Shown here: piece after piece, positions 23,701-35,510 of the stretch | How the letters are laid out: the number at the start of each line of letters is the position of its first letter | Numbering within the stretch: the stretch's first letter is position 1 | Source: Sisyra terminalis | Taxonomy: Eukaryota; Arthropoda; Insecta; Neuroptera; Sisyridae | Direction: 5' to 3' | Assembly (NCBI GenBank): GCA_958496175.1 | Contig: OY292278.1 | Coordinates: 8,308,001-8,372,000 of the forward strand | Length of the DNA: 64,000 nt | The notes under the pieces: generated by a model | Seen by the model: the letters and a program-made list of their open reading frames with translations, nothing else | Told to the model about the DNA's origin: nothing | Databases searched by the model: none | Translations under genes and position numbers: made by a program

Positions 23701-26700
23701 AATTATTGAAACTCTGTAAAAAGAATTTTAAGAAAAAATAAAAATTGACGTTTTCATGTATTTTTCAGAAATTCTAAGGAACTACGAAAAGTTATATTCA
23801 ATTGAAGCAAACAATTTTCCATTATCCATCACATAGTAGTTACGGAGTGATCTAGTACTACTTGATGGCCACTGATGAAATATCTTGGCAATCGAAATAC
23901 GTATCTCGACAATACGTCAGTAATTCATTTGTTCGAGCATCTGTTCAAATTTATGTTTAAATTATATTATTATTCAACTAATTTCTTCTTCTATGGTTTT
24001 CACAAGAGATTGATTTCTCATTGATAATGGGGGATGAAAGTTTAAGCGTTCTTTTCTTAAGCGGAAGTGGAAACCATGTCTTATGTTATAGTAGTATTGG
24101 ATCGATGAGTTACAGTGATCCATCACATAGTAGTTACGGAGATTCAGTACTACTTAATGACCACTGTTGAAGTTGCTTGGCAATCGAAATACGTATCTCG
24201 ACAATACCTCAGTAATTCATTTGTTCAAATTTATGTTTAAAGTTTACTTCTGTAAATTATATTTCCTAAGTAAGATTACAATATATGTATAAATATTAAA
24301 TGATAAAAAACTATTGAAAGTCGAATCTTGAAACTAATTCGAAAAAGCGATAATTTTGCGATAAATTGAACCACTTTTTGATACTTTTATCTCACAAAAA
24401 TGGTTTCAAAAACATCCTATGCTGAGGTCAAAAGTTTTAGGATAATTTAGTAACTAGTTTTTAATCGTTGAAACTTTCTGGAAAATAAATTTTAAGATAA
24501 AATAAAGAATTGACGGTTTCATGTATTTTTCAGAAATTCTAAGGAGCTACGAAAAGTTATATTCAATTGAAGCAAAGAATTTTCCACTGCAATAAAGAAG
24601 GTCAGATCTTTTGAGGATTACATTGAACTTCAGAATGAAATAAGTGGACAATGATTCACTTTTCTGTGGTAAATTATTTTTTCTGTAAAATATTTAAGAA
24701 TTTATAATGGTATCTTGTTAATTCCGTAGATGTGAGGCCTTAATTAATCATAATATGCACAAATTAAGGTGATGTAGCCGCAAATTTAAAATTAATTGCA
24801 ACAATAATTATAATTAAAAAAAAAATAGACCAGGGATGGTAAGTTAACTAATTCAAAAGTGAGAAACTTCAACCGACTACACAACCTTGATGCAACATTG
24901 CTGAATAATGATTCAAACGGATTCCATTTTGTTGCAGTTGCTTTACTTGAAGAAAAAAATATAAAAAAATAGAAATATTACACGAAGGCCTCAGCAAAGG
25001 GAAATTCTTCGGAATAAAATGCGTAGGTACGTGCAAGTTCTGGGGTACTTACATTGTGCCTTTGGCGACCGTCATATTTAAATTACTGAGGACATGGTTT
25101 GGATTTTTGCTACTTCCATAGTGTTTAAATGCATGTCGTACACAAACGGCTTGTTGTCGTTTCGTCCAAATTGTCGATTGTTGTGTCTGAAGACTTGGCG
25201 GCCGAGTATCAACCACGGCTGAAATGGTCGTGATCGGGGGTGGCGACCCCAAAACGTCTGGAGGACCTCCTTCCACTACTGTTCGATTTGGTTCCATTAT
25301 CGATGACGATGAATTTGTTTCACTAAAACAGAAAAAAAAATGAAAATTAAATATCCGACAAATATTTTGCCAAGTCCAAATGCAAGAATAGTGCAGCCAT
25401 GTGAAAATTTTTGCATATTTTGCAAGGTGAACCAGGACCATATGTATATTTTTACGCTAGCTATTCTATAAATAAAAGTACATATATCCAATTCGTCAAG
25501 GATTTATTCAAACCAGCGTTTCTCAACTTGTGAAATCTACGAACATATTACAAATCAAAGAAAAAGTTTTACATTTTTTTTTCTTATATAAATTTGTAAA
25601 CGTTTAAAGTACCAATACTTGTAGTTATCATGTGCTGAGTTTCAAGTAAATTGCTTCAATGTCTTAAATATCATTTAAAACATGACTACCATATGATAAA
25701 AGGGAGAATGTGGGGGATTTTATGATTGTAAATGGGGTCGTAAATATTTAAAGTTTAAAAAGTACTAACTAAAACTAAAAGTCCTTCTTCAAAAAGCTTA
25801 ACCAAGTGCTCCTATATGAAGTCTTCATATAATTAATTTATATATATCAAATCTAATTATCAATTCATTACAATATTAAACCAATTATATTAAAATAGTA
25901 TTAAGCAGTTCAATTTGGTATGTAAATCATTACATTTTCTTCATACTTTGACTTAAATAAGCCAATTAGTGGGGTCAAAAGTTCTTTGTTGCAATATAAA
26001 CAAGTATTACCAAAAATTGAGAAACACTAAACTTTGAATTATAAAAAAATGAATGGATATAAATGGAAATAAATAAGCGAAAAAAAATAACAAACATGTT
26101 GCAAAAGTTTAATCAAAAACTTGATTGATAAAATTAATATGAGGTATAACAGAAAATATAGTTTGTTTCAAAAAGCTCGAGAGCTTTTAACGCTGGTACT
26201 GGAACTCAAGTTGATATCCGAGAAAAAGTTTTACTCAAGTAAATGTTGCACTAATGTGCTTTTAAAAGCATTTAAAAACGTGTGGTTTGATGAAAATTTT
26301 GTAAGATGATGGGTTTTAAAAAAAAATCCTTAACTATATGACATTAGTTAAAATATTTAAACTTCATAAAGTCCAATGACAAATTGATTCAAAGACTAAT
26401 AAATTTGCTACAAACTATAATTTTCAAGCAGTAATTAGAAATATTCGTTAATTGTTTGTGCTATAGTTGAAAGAATTTAGAGAAAAACTATTTTGTTGCT
26501 GTTATGATTTTAATTTGTGGCAAAAGTTTAGCAGTAAATATTGGAAATTAAGCTCTACTGTTAATTTGAATTTTTCATAATTTACACCAATAAATTTATT
26601 GTGTTTATGGTTTGCACTTTGTATGAGATCCATAAAATTGATAATGGATACATTTGGAAGGTTTAACTATATTTCTAATCCACAATTATGCATTGTTTTT

Positions 26701-28186
26701 CCATAAATTTCCAAAGCAACAAAATGTACCAGCAAATTTATCATTAGTGCCTAAAGTTTAAAAAGTCAGCTTTCGAATAAAAGTTATTTCATTCTTAATT
26801 TGATAAGAAATGAAAAAGATAATAAAACAATTTATGGTATGTCATAGTATAGAATGAGCTTTAGATTTTTGAGAACCAAAAAGTTTTTTGTATCATACAT
26901 TTGTAACCAAACTCAAAAATCAATCAGCTATAGAAGTACCATAATATTTGTGCCAAATATTGTACCTATCAACGAAATATGCTGCATGTATATTACACAT
27001 TTTGTGCAATTATAATCATATTTTGGCAGTAGTACTAATTTTTCCAGATATTTTTAGTTTAAGTATATTGTACAGTATAGAAATGTTTAAAAGTTTGGTT
27101 TACAATTGACAATTCTTTTCAATTTTTTTTGGACAAAAAACTATTATGAAAGTTGAAAAGAACTGTATTTCTTCTATCAAAAAATTTATGATAGGCATTA
27201 ACTTTGTACGTAATGGAAATAAAGTAAACATAATTATCATAAAAATCTAACTTTGACACCAATAAAATGTAAATGTAAAAGTATTGTTTTTTGTAGGAAT
27301 CCTACAACGTGGCTACATTTTAACAAAAAAGATTCATAATTGCTTTTGGATTCATAATATATCATGCAACATTGACAACATTTACACGAAGATATTGAAG
27401 CCCAAGATTCAATAACTACTTTAGCCATAACATAAATAGAATTAATTTCAAAAAATTGGTAAAAATCAACTTTTAAATGAAACAGATTTGCTTATAGTAA
27501 ATAACCTATAGATTATCATATTACAAGTATGTATGTTTGGTCACCCGCATTAAACTTTAAACTTTTTTACACTCTAAAAACTATAATTTTTAATGACATT
27601 ATATCAAATTATTGGTTTCTAAAAAGTCTCTTCTTTTATTCAGTATCGAATTGTTAACTTATTTTATGATTAAAGTGAGATCCTTCTTTAATAATTTTTA
27701 ATTGATATTTTAAATTAGGTATAAAATACAATAACAAAATAACGCATTTATATTCCAATCCCCCGAAAATTTCATACTTAAATACATAAAAATTTTTGCT
27801 AAGTGCATTAAAAAACACACACCAGCATTAATTCAATTGCAAATTTCAAAAATTATCTCACTTTTACAACACATAAACGTAATTGAAGTGCCATGTAACA
27901 ATTAAACAATCAAAATGTGTCGATTTTATTATTATTTGCACGTCACATTGTTTTACAACTTAAAGAATTTCAAATATTCAACTGAATTCCACATTTACAA
28001 TTTACACAATTATTATTATTTATTAAAACCGGTGATTGAATGGAATATTTTTTACGATAAAAAACAATGAATAACCAATTGTATTAGAATTAGTTATTAC
28101 TAAATTCCAAATAACTTAACATATTGCAACAGAAGCGGAAGACAAAAGTGGAAGTTTTACCTCAATGTAATTGTAATGGAATCCAT
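14729..28186 (-). CDS. Gene A: ABCH-type ABC transporter (ABCG23-like)
   Basis: Nine coding exons: 28186-28161, 25322-25053, 19161-18847, 18788-18587, 18530-18243, 18183-17628, 17571-17385, 17324-17236 and 15207-14729. All are GT-AG with matching phases, giving 803 aa. The tiny first exon (MDSITITL plus two bases) joins exactly in frame to 25322 and has a strong donor, but it is the least certain part; otherwise translation would start at an ATG in exon 2. Motifs: Walker A GASGCGKTT (104-112), Q-loop Gln152, signature LSGGQ (203-207), Walker B LLILDEP (223-229), H-loop His261. A linker with a C-x2-C-x3-C-x2-C cluster (Cys386 to Cys396) precedes membrane segments at about 420-442, 605-628, 651-677, 683-706, 716-737 and 775-800. 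ABCH proteins are NBD-first half transporters; in insects some are needed for the lipid barrier of the cuticle. The ortholog is not determined. This is the least degenerate of the three paralogs. Confidence 0.95.
15231..16506. repeat. Local direct duplication in gene A intron 8 (two units of about 620-650 bp)
   Basis: The unit starting AAATCAATCAATGTTCAAAGC at 15231 recurs at about 15849, an offset of 618 bp. The two units stay co-linear to about 16506 with scattered differences. Neither contains a coding frame or recognisable transposon ends. It is a non-coding tandem duplication within one intron. Confidence 0.85.
16793..16829 (-). ncRNA. Hammerhead-ribozyme-like motif, family a, left arm
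   Basis: Read on the minus strand: AGC, CTGATGA, A, a stem with one mismatch closing on CGTAAC, GAAACGTA, GCT. Stem I is AGC/GCT. It is the inverted partner of the motif at 16899-16935. Structural resemblance only; activity is untested. Confidence 0.45.
16899..16935 (+). ncRNA. Hammerhead-ribozyme-like motif, family a, right arm
   Basis: In order: stem I 5' strand AGC (16899-16901), core CTGATGA (16902-16908), an extra A, stem II GTTACG-ATA-CGTAAC (16910-16924), GAA plus A at 16928, loopless stem III ACGT (16928-16931), A at the cleavage-site position (16932), stem I 3' strand GCT (16933-16935). The extra A before stem II departs from the standard core. The 2-bp self-complementary stem III would need a dimer, as known for minimal hammerheads of retroelements. 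Confidence 0.5.
17002..17235. other. End of gene A intron 8
   Basis: Intron sequence between the palindrome and the donor of the exon ending at 17236. Nothing recognised. Confidence 0.5.
19162..20862. other. Gene A intron 2, downstream third
   Basis: AT-rich intron sequence with no recognisable gene or transposon. A short stretch at about 20670-20700 resembles 20795-20840, a small internal repeat next to the exon-like blocks. Confidence 0.45.
20863..21646 (+). other. Candidate pair of plus-strand exons inside gene A intron 2
   Basis: Two blocks, 20863-20949 (87 nt) and 21596-21646 (51 nt), each follow a strong polypyrimidine-AG acceptor and end at a GT donor. Read with one base of a preceding codon, both are open, and the first ends in the phase the second requires. 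The first would encode NFNLLEGFDDDDEVEKS within 28 codons; the second GPKIRRNYFNF within 16. I do not recognise the protein and found no start or terminal exon. It could be part of a nested gene on the opposite strand, a decayed pseudogene, or chance. Confidence 0.28.
22937..22974 (+). promoter_or_regulatory. Possible core promoter (TATA box plus initiator)
   Basis: TATATAA at 22937-22943 is followed by a TCAGATT initiator-like site with its A at 22970, a spacing of 33 bp. It sits in a locally GC-richer block (about 22730-22970) of an otherwise very AT-rich intron. No downstream coding exon is evident, so this is weak. Confidence 0.2.
23236..24600. repeat. Local direct duplication in gene A intron 2 with decayed hammerhead-family fragments
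   Basis: Sequence from about 23250-23822 recurs at about 23978-24590 (offset 728-751 bp), including a shared GTTTACTTCTGTAAATTAT at 23491 and 24242. Between and within the units lie fragments of the 41-kb hammerhead family (near 23413, 23869 and 24160). In these, stem I or stem II no longer pairs. No coding capacity beyond a short 34-codon frame after an acceptor at 23268. Confidence 0.8.
24601..25052. other. Upstream end of gene A intron 2
   Basis: Intron sequence next to the donor of exon 2. Nothing recognised. Confidence 0.5.
25323..28160. other. Gene A intron 1
   Basis: AT-rich intron between the proposed first coding exon and exon 2. I see no transposon ends, RNA gene or plausible exon. 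Short open frames (for example 26121-26309) are compositionally random. Confidence 0.5.
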
Positions 28187-28218
28187 TTCCTTCGTAGTGG
28201 TTAGGGATCCAACGTATT

Positions 28219-28223
28219 ACTGA
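28219..28223 (-). promoter_or_regulatory. Possible initiator of gene A
   Basis: TCAGT on the minus strand matches the arthropod initiator. Its A at 28221 lies 35 nt before the proposed ATG at 28186. No TATA box or clear downstream element is visible at canonical distance, so this is suggestive only. Confidence 0.35.
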
Positions 28224-30529
28224 ATAAAAAAAATAATCAGCTTGCCTTTTTAATTGTTGTTCTATTGGTAGGGATTTTAATCCCTAAGACCATTGGAAGG
28301 ATTGTTTATCTGATTGGTATGTAAATGATGTCATCCTTTGATATTCTTTCAGACAATTATTAGAATTATACAATTAATTATTGTAAGATCATTTGCGATT
28401 GTGACAATTGGACATGGAAAAGCAATACTGCCTAAAGAGGCATCAAATTTATTTTTTTATGTTCATTTTATTTGTTGTGGCATAAAAATTGAAAAATTAT
28501 TTATATTTGCCAATTGCATACAGCGCAATAAATGAAATGATGGAAAATTGAAATGAAAATAAGTCTGAAAGAATTTGTAGGAAAAAGTCTGAATAATGCA
28601 TTTATGCGTCATTTGTGCAATGTGATTTATTGCATGCAATACGCAGAATAAGTTTATGAAGAAGGAAATTCCAGATTGAATAACTTTTGTTAAAAATCGA
28701 AAGTTTTAAAGTTATTTAAATAAGATTTAATTAAAATCAATTGTGGCAATTTAAAGCAATTAGAGAGTTCAAGCCACTGGGGATGCCACTGGGAATTGGA
28801 CAAAGTTAGTTATGGTTCCGGCTCCAATTCCGGAGTCATTTTTTTATAATTGAGGTTTTATCTCCGGATTGACTATCTATTTTATAACATTAACACTTAA
28901 ATAATTGTATGAGGTTTGATTTATTATGAAAGTATTATTTGCAATGTTAGTAGCTCCGCAAACTTAATTTAAATCTTGGGGCAGACAATTGGTCCTCAAA
29001 TGTACAATCGAATTTCCAAATTTTCAACTTGAGCAAATTTATAATGTTATTTTTTTTTCAATTACTAAAATGTATAATTTTAAAAAGAACTATTATAAAG
29101 CTGCACTTGGAAAATCGACTTTTCTGCAAGAACATTTTATCCTAAACTTGAAGCTTTTAGTTAGAGTTCATAAAACTATTTTAATTAATTATAAGTATAA
29201 AATTGATCCAATTGCATGATATTGAGTACAAAAATTCGATAATTGCTTTTACTTTACTAATTGCTTTTGGGAAAAAAAATACACATAAATTAAGATTGTA
29301 CAAGTCTTGTTTTCGTAGTATAAGAAAAACCAATTTGGTAAAAGAAAATAAAAATTAAAATAAATCGTTTTGAGTAAAATATTTACCAAATATTAAGCTC
29401 TATTAATACATAGCCTTGAAATATACAATCATTTATTAAGAAAATATTTTTTTCTCCATTCAGAACAACAAGGAACTCTTATATGTTTCGAAATAGTATT
29501 CAACAGTAAACATACATTACTATTAGTAAATCAGATAGTAACTAATTCATTTTTTCATTGCTTATTTCCGTAATAAAACTGGTTATGATCTAAAGAAGAT
29601 GAAACAAATATTTTGTAAACTTTTCAAGATAATTAATTCCCAATAATATACATATATATTTTGATGCTACTACGTGCAAATTAGTGTGTCCACAGAAATA
29701 TCGGCCTTCATAAATACCTGAATTGCTATATGGCTAATATAATTAAGACTTTATTAATTTATCGATATTTTGGACATCTTTTAACATTTCCAAAATGAAT
29801 CAATGATTATTAATTGTTTCAGTCTGTGATAATATAATCGAGAAGAGAAACGAAGGTTGACAGCCTTTGAATTGAATATCATTATTTACGGGAAAATTAT
29901 TTAAATCTCAAGAGTTTTGATTTGGTAATATAATAATTACTTGGTTTATTATTTTATAAATGCTGGGACCAGTATTATATTATTGTAGAATCATATCTTA
30001 GATTTAAGTTTCACTTACAAATATATATAAAAATATTTACTTAATCAAAGTTTCATTGAAATAAAATTCTTAAGAATTGCCTTTTAAGGATTAAGATTAA
30101 ATTTTCTTCCAGAAAAAATATACAATTTGGTTAAAAACTTTGAAAAATTAATGTTAAATTTATATCCTCATATAAAAATAAAATTAAAAATTAGTTGAAA
30201 TATTTCTTGGTCACAATTTTTCCTTAAATTTCCAATTTATTCAAATCCTTGGTTCTTTGTAAGCTGCTTTATTTATTAAAATCTATTACAAGTATCCAAT
30301 GTCATACCTACTTTGTATTTTATTTGGTTTAAGTTATTTTCAAAAATATTTTTAAAAAAGATTTTCTTTCAAGGGCTTTTCTTGACATTTCCATAGATTT
30401 TTTAATCCAAATAATTGAGTTTTAAGTAACCAAAATATATTTATACATTTTTTTCTGTGAAAAATCAAAAAGTTAAATCTTAACATTTCTTCTATCTTTA
30501 ACTTGGTTAACAAATTGTTCCAGCACCAT
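28224..30529. other. Upstream intergenic region of gene A
   Basis: AT-rich sequence of 2.3 kb. The part nearest 28221 would include the gene A promoter. I recognise no gene, tRNA or transposon. Confidence 0.5.
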
Positions 30530-31270
30530 TGGAAGGACTTCTCAAAGACGTTGTAACAAATCTTCGCTGAGTGGAATCAGAAATTCCTCAGGGATTATCG
30601 TGGGGCCAATATTATATTTGGCGTCAAAGAAGGTATCACTTTGGTAACATTTGCAGATGATACTGTGATTCTGGTAAAGGAAGATAACCTTCGTTTGACT
30701 TCAAAGAAGCTCCAGAAGCCTCTTATCATGATCTAGCAAGTATGGAAGATGTAATGTTGGTATAAACGATACAAAGTCCATTCATGTTACGTTTACTATC
30801 CAGGAGAGACACCTGACTACCCGTTAACCTTCACGGAAAACAACGACCTCAAACTACCGAGGTCAAATATCTTGAATTCCATTCGATAGAAGACTAAATC
30901 TGGGGAAACCACATACTCAGTAAAATGGTCCAACTGGGAATCATCTTTGTCCTTGGACACCAAATTAACTATTTATAATACCATATTGAAGCCAAATGGA
31001 GCTGGGATTCGAACATTGAAACTCCTCAGAAATTTCAATCCAAAACACTACGTCTTATTGCCTTTATAAACCATGACGTATACAGGAATATTGGATGTTA
31101 ACAATGGGGTACCTGGTTCTCAGATTCAGCCAAAGTATCAAACTAATCTAAACGACCATCCCAATCATTTGTCTGTCTAATTTTTTGACCACAGTGGGGA
31201 AATACCAAGATTGACGTGGATCTCCATCCTGGAGATAACGATGAATCAAACACATCACAATAATGAAAAG
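30530..31270 (+). mobile_element. Broken non-LTR retrotransposon fragment (reverse transcriptase)
   Basis: Plus-strand translation shows an IPQGLSWG block and then, in another frame, VTFADDTVILVKED, the FADD catalytic motif of LINE reverse transcriptases. Thumb-like sequence follows to about 31150 with further frameshifts. It resembles the Jockey/CR1 group. Only part of the polymerase domain remains, with no clear target duplication. Confidence 0.75.
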
Positions 31271-33179
31271 CAAATTCGATTATTGTTTAGGGACTGCTTC
31301 CAAATTGAAAGAATAAAAATAAATCCACATAATGTTGATTTTATTTCAGCAAAATTGTAGTTTTACAGAATAGAGATAAAGAAAAAGCATAAAAACTCAC
31401 CTAAACTGTTGTCTACAGTTTGCTTTAATTCAATAGTTTTCGTGAAATTTAAAAAATTGAAGGAATTTTCTCCTAAAAGGAACAATCAAGGAAAATTTTG
31501 TCCAAATTTTTCTCTTTTAAAATTTGATGTAAAGATTTTTCAATTTATTTACAAGTTGATCGATTTTTATCAATTTTGTGATAAATTTGGTAAATTTCTT
31601 AGTTCTAAAAGGAAAATTCTTCCATTTGTAAACTCTTCATCTCACATCAATCCTTTCCCAAAACTAAATAAGTAAAATTAGTACTAACTATTTGAAAACT
31701 TATTAAAGAATCCCTATTATGCTATTTAATTATTGCTTACCACTTTTATCTTGTGGAAAAATGAATATTTTTTTTTATTTTCATATGATAAAATTTGTTT
31801 AAACTTTGCTAGCAAATAAAGTAATAAATAATTGTAATACTTAAATATTCATTCAGGAAAATATTATTATTTTGTATTTTCAATGAAATTTTGGAAGTTT
31901 GAACCTTAACAACCACCAATTTGTGTTTTATTATGAAGCAATAAATTAATTAATTATTATTTACGAGACTTTTTCGTTGCAATAAAATAATACATTTCGA
32001 CAGCAGACGATTTGTGAAACTTACATTAACGAAAAAAAAAATGTATTTTTTTTTTAATTTTAAATATCCTCAATTGAAAATAAAGAAACTTCTTGTAAAG
32101 TTACTCAATCTTAATTGCAAATTATCTGACCTTATCAAGGTAAAATTTCTTTTTAAAAAAAATATATTTTTTTGTGTTACTAAAGTTGGATCAAATCGAA
32201 ATCGAAATTATTGAGGTCAGTTGAAATTAATTAAATCATTTTATTATAAAACAAATCGTTACATTTCATATAATATGTAAATATTAAACAAACCCACTTT
32301 CAAATGAGCAAATTGCAATTGTATTCGATAGTAGCAACTAAAATGGCAATAATGAATCTAAACAATATGGAATTTAGTGTGGAACAGATATAGTTGGTGT
32401 AGTAAAAATCGAAATGAGACAGAGATTTGTTTATAAATGAAACATTTTTTTTTTCATTAAATCGCATTTTTAGAACGCGACAATGACTTTGCGTTGGAGT
32501 AGTTCTTTCGTTTCACCTACTGACATAATCGCGAAAAAACCGCTGATGACAAAATTTTCAAGTCACCAAGTTCTGGTTTTCCGTTTTGTAAATAAAAACA
32601 TTTGTCTTTTTAAACTTAATTTGCTTAAGTGTGCAAACTAAGTCGTTTTTTTTTTGTGCTCAAGAAAAAAAAGTTTTAATTAATATCAAATGTTTCAAAA
32701 TTGCCACTTTCACAAGCTGAAATTGTACAAGAATCCTTCCTAATAATCAAACGATTTATATGATTAAGATATTAGAGCAAAAAAATCAAAATTTGATTCC
32801 AAATATTTGTAGTTTAACCAAGAAAAGACGTTTGCAATTTAGATTTTTCTCAAAAATATACAATAGATAGTTCTTCATTGGAATTCTGTTTTATATTTAA
32901 TGGAAACGATGATTTAGAAAAGGTTGCCAGGAAAATCTTCTTTTCAAATAAAACCAATGATACTAATTTATTATAAGCAATTTGCTAAAACCATAGTAAA
33001 TGTTTTTCCATAGCACCTATACCAACTATAGAAATTTTTATGTTTACTATGGAAAACTGCTTATCAACATAAGCTCAATATATATCAGGGAAATATCATT
33101 GAAAACCTTTATGATGTTTTACTTTACAAAAAATTTGTTTCATTTTCAACAAAAAATGAAACTAATTTTCTGTATAAAT
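31271..33179. other. Intergenic, no recognised feature
   Basis: Very AT-rich. Open frames such as 31409-31675 and 32014-32214 are lysine/phenylalanine-rich and look like composition artefacts. Confidence 0.5.
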
Positions 33180-33510
33180 GCCTGGGTATACAATATATTA
33201 TGTTGCGGTCCAATTTATGTAGTATAATTTAATATAATAATATATAAAAATCATACCATAAACATAAATTTGAACAGAAGTTCAAACAAAAAATTTGATG
33301 ATATTAATATATGTATTAATATATAAATATATGTGATAAAATATTGTGAGAAATATTGAATCATCACAAAGCAGTTATGGAGAGATCGAAACTACTTGAT
33401 GACCACTGAGGAAGATTGCTTGGCAACCGAAATACGTATCTGGCAATACGTCACAAATATTTTTGTTTGAACTTCTGTTCAAATTTATAACTGTTCAAAG
33501 TCAACGAAAA
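33180..33510 (+). repeat. Copy of the 41-kb hammerhead-carrying repeat (family b), single orientation
   Basis: The flanks match the element at 41040-41560: GAACAGAAGTTCAAACAAAA near 33273, and its counterpart with a GAACTTCTGTTCAAATTTAT motif near 33469. Only one hammerhead-like core lies between them. Confidence 0.7.
33403..33443 (+). ncRNA. Hammerhead-ribozyme-like motif, family b, diverged copy
   Basis: CCA (33403-33405), CTGAGGA (33406-33412), extra A, GATTGC-TTG-GCAACC (one mismatch), GAA, stem III ATAC/GTAT (33432-33439), C at 33440, TGG (33441-33443). The CCA/TGG stem I is intact and position 7 of the core varies, as the motif allows. Confidence 0.4.
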
Positions 33511-33699
33511 AATCTTATTTTGATTATAAATGCCTGTTGAATTCGAAAAAAGCTAGTCTCTGACTAAAAAAAATATTTAACACCCAAAATTATAAATAAG
33601 GATCAATTTTCTATCTTCTTCATAAACCCAACATCGTTACCAATGTTTGGTAATGATGATTAATATGGTAACCCAGGTTGTTTAAAATTTCTCAGGATC

Positions 33700-34860
33700 C
33701 ACTGGGTGGTTCTTGAGTCCACGAGCTTTTCCATACACTTCCAAAACTTCCACAGTTCCAAACTTTCCAAGTCACTTTTTATTAGTTTTTGCTTAGTTTG
33801 TGGGCCAGAGGATTCATCAATACGTTAGTGAAGAGAACCTTTGGACTGTCATAATTCCTTGGGATAAATCTTTGGGATCTATGAGATCCACGGCATTTTC
33901 TTCCATACCCACATTTCGAAGATATAAATTCATCCCTGATTAGCTGCCGAGATAGTTCAAGCTTCCGAAGCATAAGAGGAAAAACCAACATTTTAAAATC
34001 AAATTTTATCCATAACTACAAAAGACCTTATTTTTTCCGGCTGATTTTGAAGTATTTTGATCTTAATTTCAGGTTTTCCTTGTACTATTAGTTTTTCCTT
34101 GATATCATGGCCAGGGGATTAATCAATATGTCTGTTAAGAGAGTCTTTAGACTGGCTTGACTTCATTTATGATGGAAAAATTTGTTCCCTTAGTCATCCA
34201 TGGGAGTCGTAACTTTCTTCTCCAAACTTACATTTTGAAGGTATAAATTCTTCGCCAATTAAATTCGACCTCCCAACTGCCGGAGGATAGTCCAAGTCTC
34301 GGAAACGTAGGAGAAAATAGAAAAAACCAGCATATTAACCAATCTTACAATAGTGGTTTCTTTCTGTAGTAATTTTTCCATAATTTGGATAGTTATGATA
34401 CGGAAGACCGCACAATTTCGTGTTCTTATGAACCGAATTTAAGCAGAATCGAGCCTTTATAAATAAATGTACCCACAAGAATGAAGGAACATATTTTTTC
34501 TGGATGATTTTGATGTATTTTGGTATTATTGGAGTTAATTTTTTGACCAAAATCCAAACTCAAGACTTCAAACTATCGAATGAATTTCTGCAACTCTTCA
34601 CATTTCTATCGTTATCAAGGCCATATTGTCTGCGAAATAAGGGATGAAAAATCATTTCCTGCTAATTTTAATTCCATTATTCCATTCGTCCAAAGCAAGT
34701 CGCACTATAATAGCATGGAATATCTCATAAAGCAATGAATAGAGAATGCAATCCTGTACGTATTTTTGATTATCGTATTTATCGGACAAGAAGTTTTTGA
34801 TCTTTGAGTCTTCATAAAGATTTTTAGCAATAGAAATCAATTGGAAAGGTACTATTAGTG
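33700..34860 (-). mobile_element. Decayed RTE-like LINE remnant
   Basis: Minus-strand frames show DCILYSLLYEIF-type sequence (34652-34840), then YFADNMALI, a degenerate FADD catalytic motif, near 34590-34640. A block with VFSIFSYVSETWTIL follows near 34290, typical of the C-terminal part of RTE-like polymerases. A partly similar stretch recurs at 33780-33991. Frames are broken throughout. Confidence 0.6.
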
Positions 34861-35289
34861 ATACTAAATAAGTTTAATTTAATACGAGGAAGGCATCTTT
34901 CTAACTTCTAAATAAATCTTGAAGAATAATAGAAGAGTTTTATGCAAAAATTTCTTAAGAAATTTATTAAAAACAACTCTTACAAAAAAAAAAAAAGAAC
35001 AAACCATAAAGATTAAGAACCTTTTGCCAACCTACGATTTCCCAAAATATATTTTTTTTATAATATTTACAATAATATTATATTAAAACTGGAACATTTC
35101 TTTGAATAATTATCAACTATTTCCTTGATTTTTTACATCCGAAAACAAAACTATAAATTCAGAAATCTTAACTTAAGTCTTAGAAAAATAATATTCCGGT
35201 ATATAATCCGCAATTTGTTTTGGAAAAACATTTTGAGGATTTTGAAAGTTAATGAAAATTAATATTTAGGACACGGAAAATGATTAATT

Positions 35290-35510
35290 TTTGTAATAGA
35301 TGATAAAATTCAGATCTCAGCTTTTATTTTTTTAAATAAGAAGACAATTCAGGTTGTTTAAGATCGTTTTTTTTAAATTTAATATTTTTTTTTGTGAATC
35401 AAGAAGCTTGAGGAAGTTACGATACGTAACGAAACGTAGCTAATTGAATAATAAAAATATTAAATAAAAAAACCGATCTTAAACAATCTGAATTGTCTTT
35501 TTATTTAAAA
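35290..35510. repeat. Decayed copy of palindrome family a
   Basis: Its flanks match those of the 16.7-kb palindrome. The centre and most of the left hammerhead arm are deleted. The remaining motif at 35405-35441 reads TTGAGGA instead of CTGANGA, so the core is damaged, although stem II GTTACG/CGTAAC and stem I AGC/GCT persist. Confidence 0.75.

Noticed and set aside
31409..31675. 88-codon plus-strand open frame
   Set aside because: Lysine/phenylalanine-rich, no motif, in a very AT-rich region; composition alone explains it.
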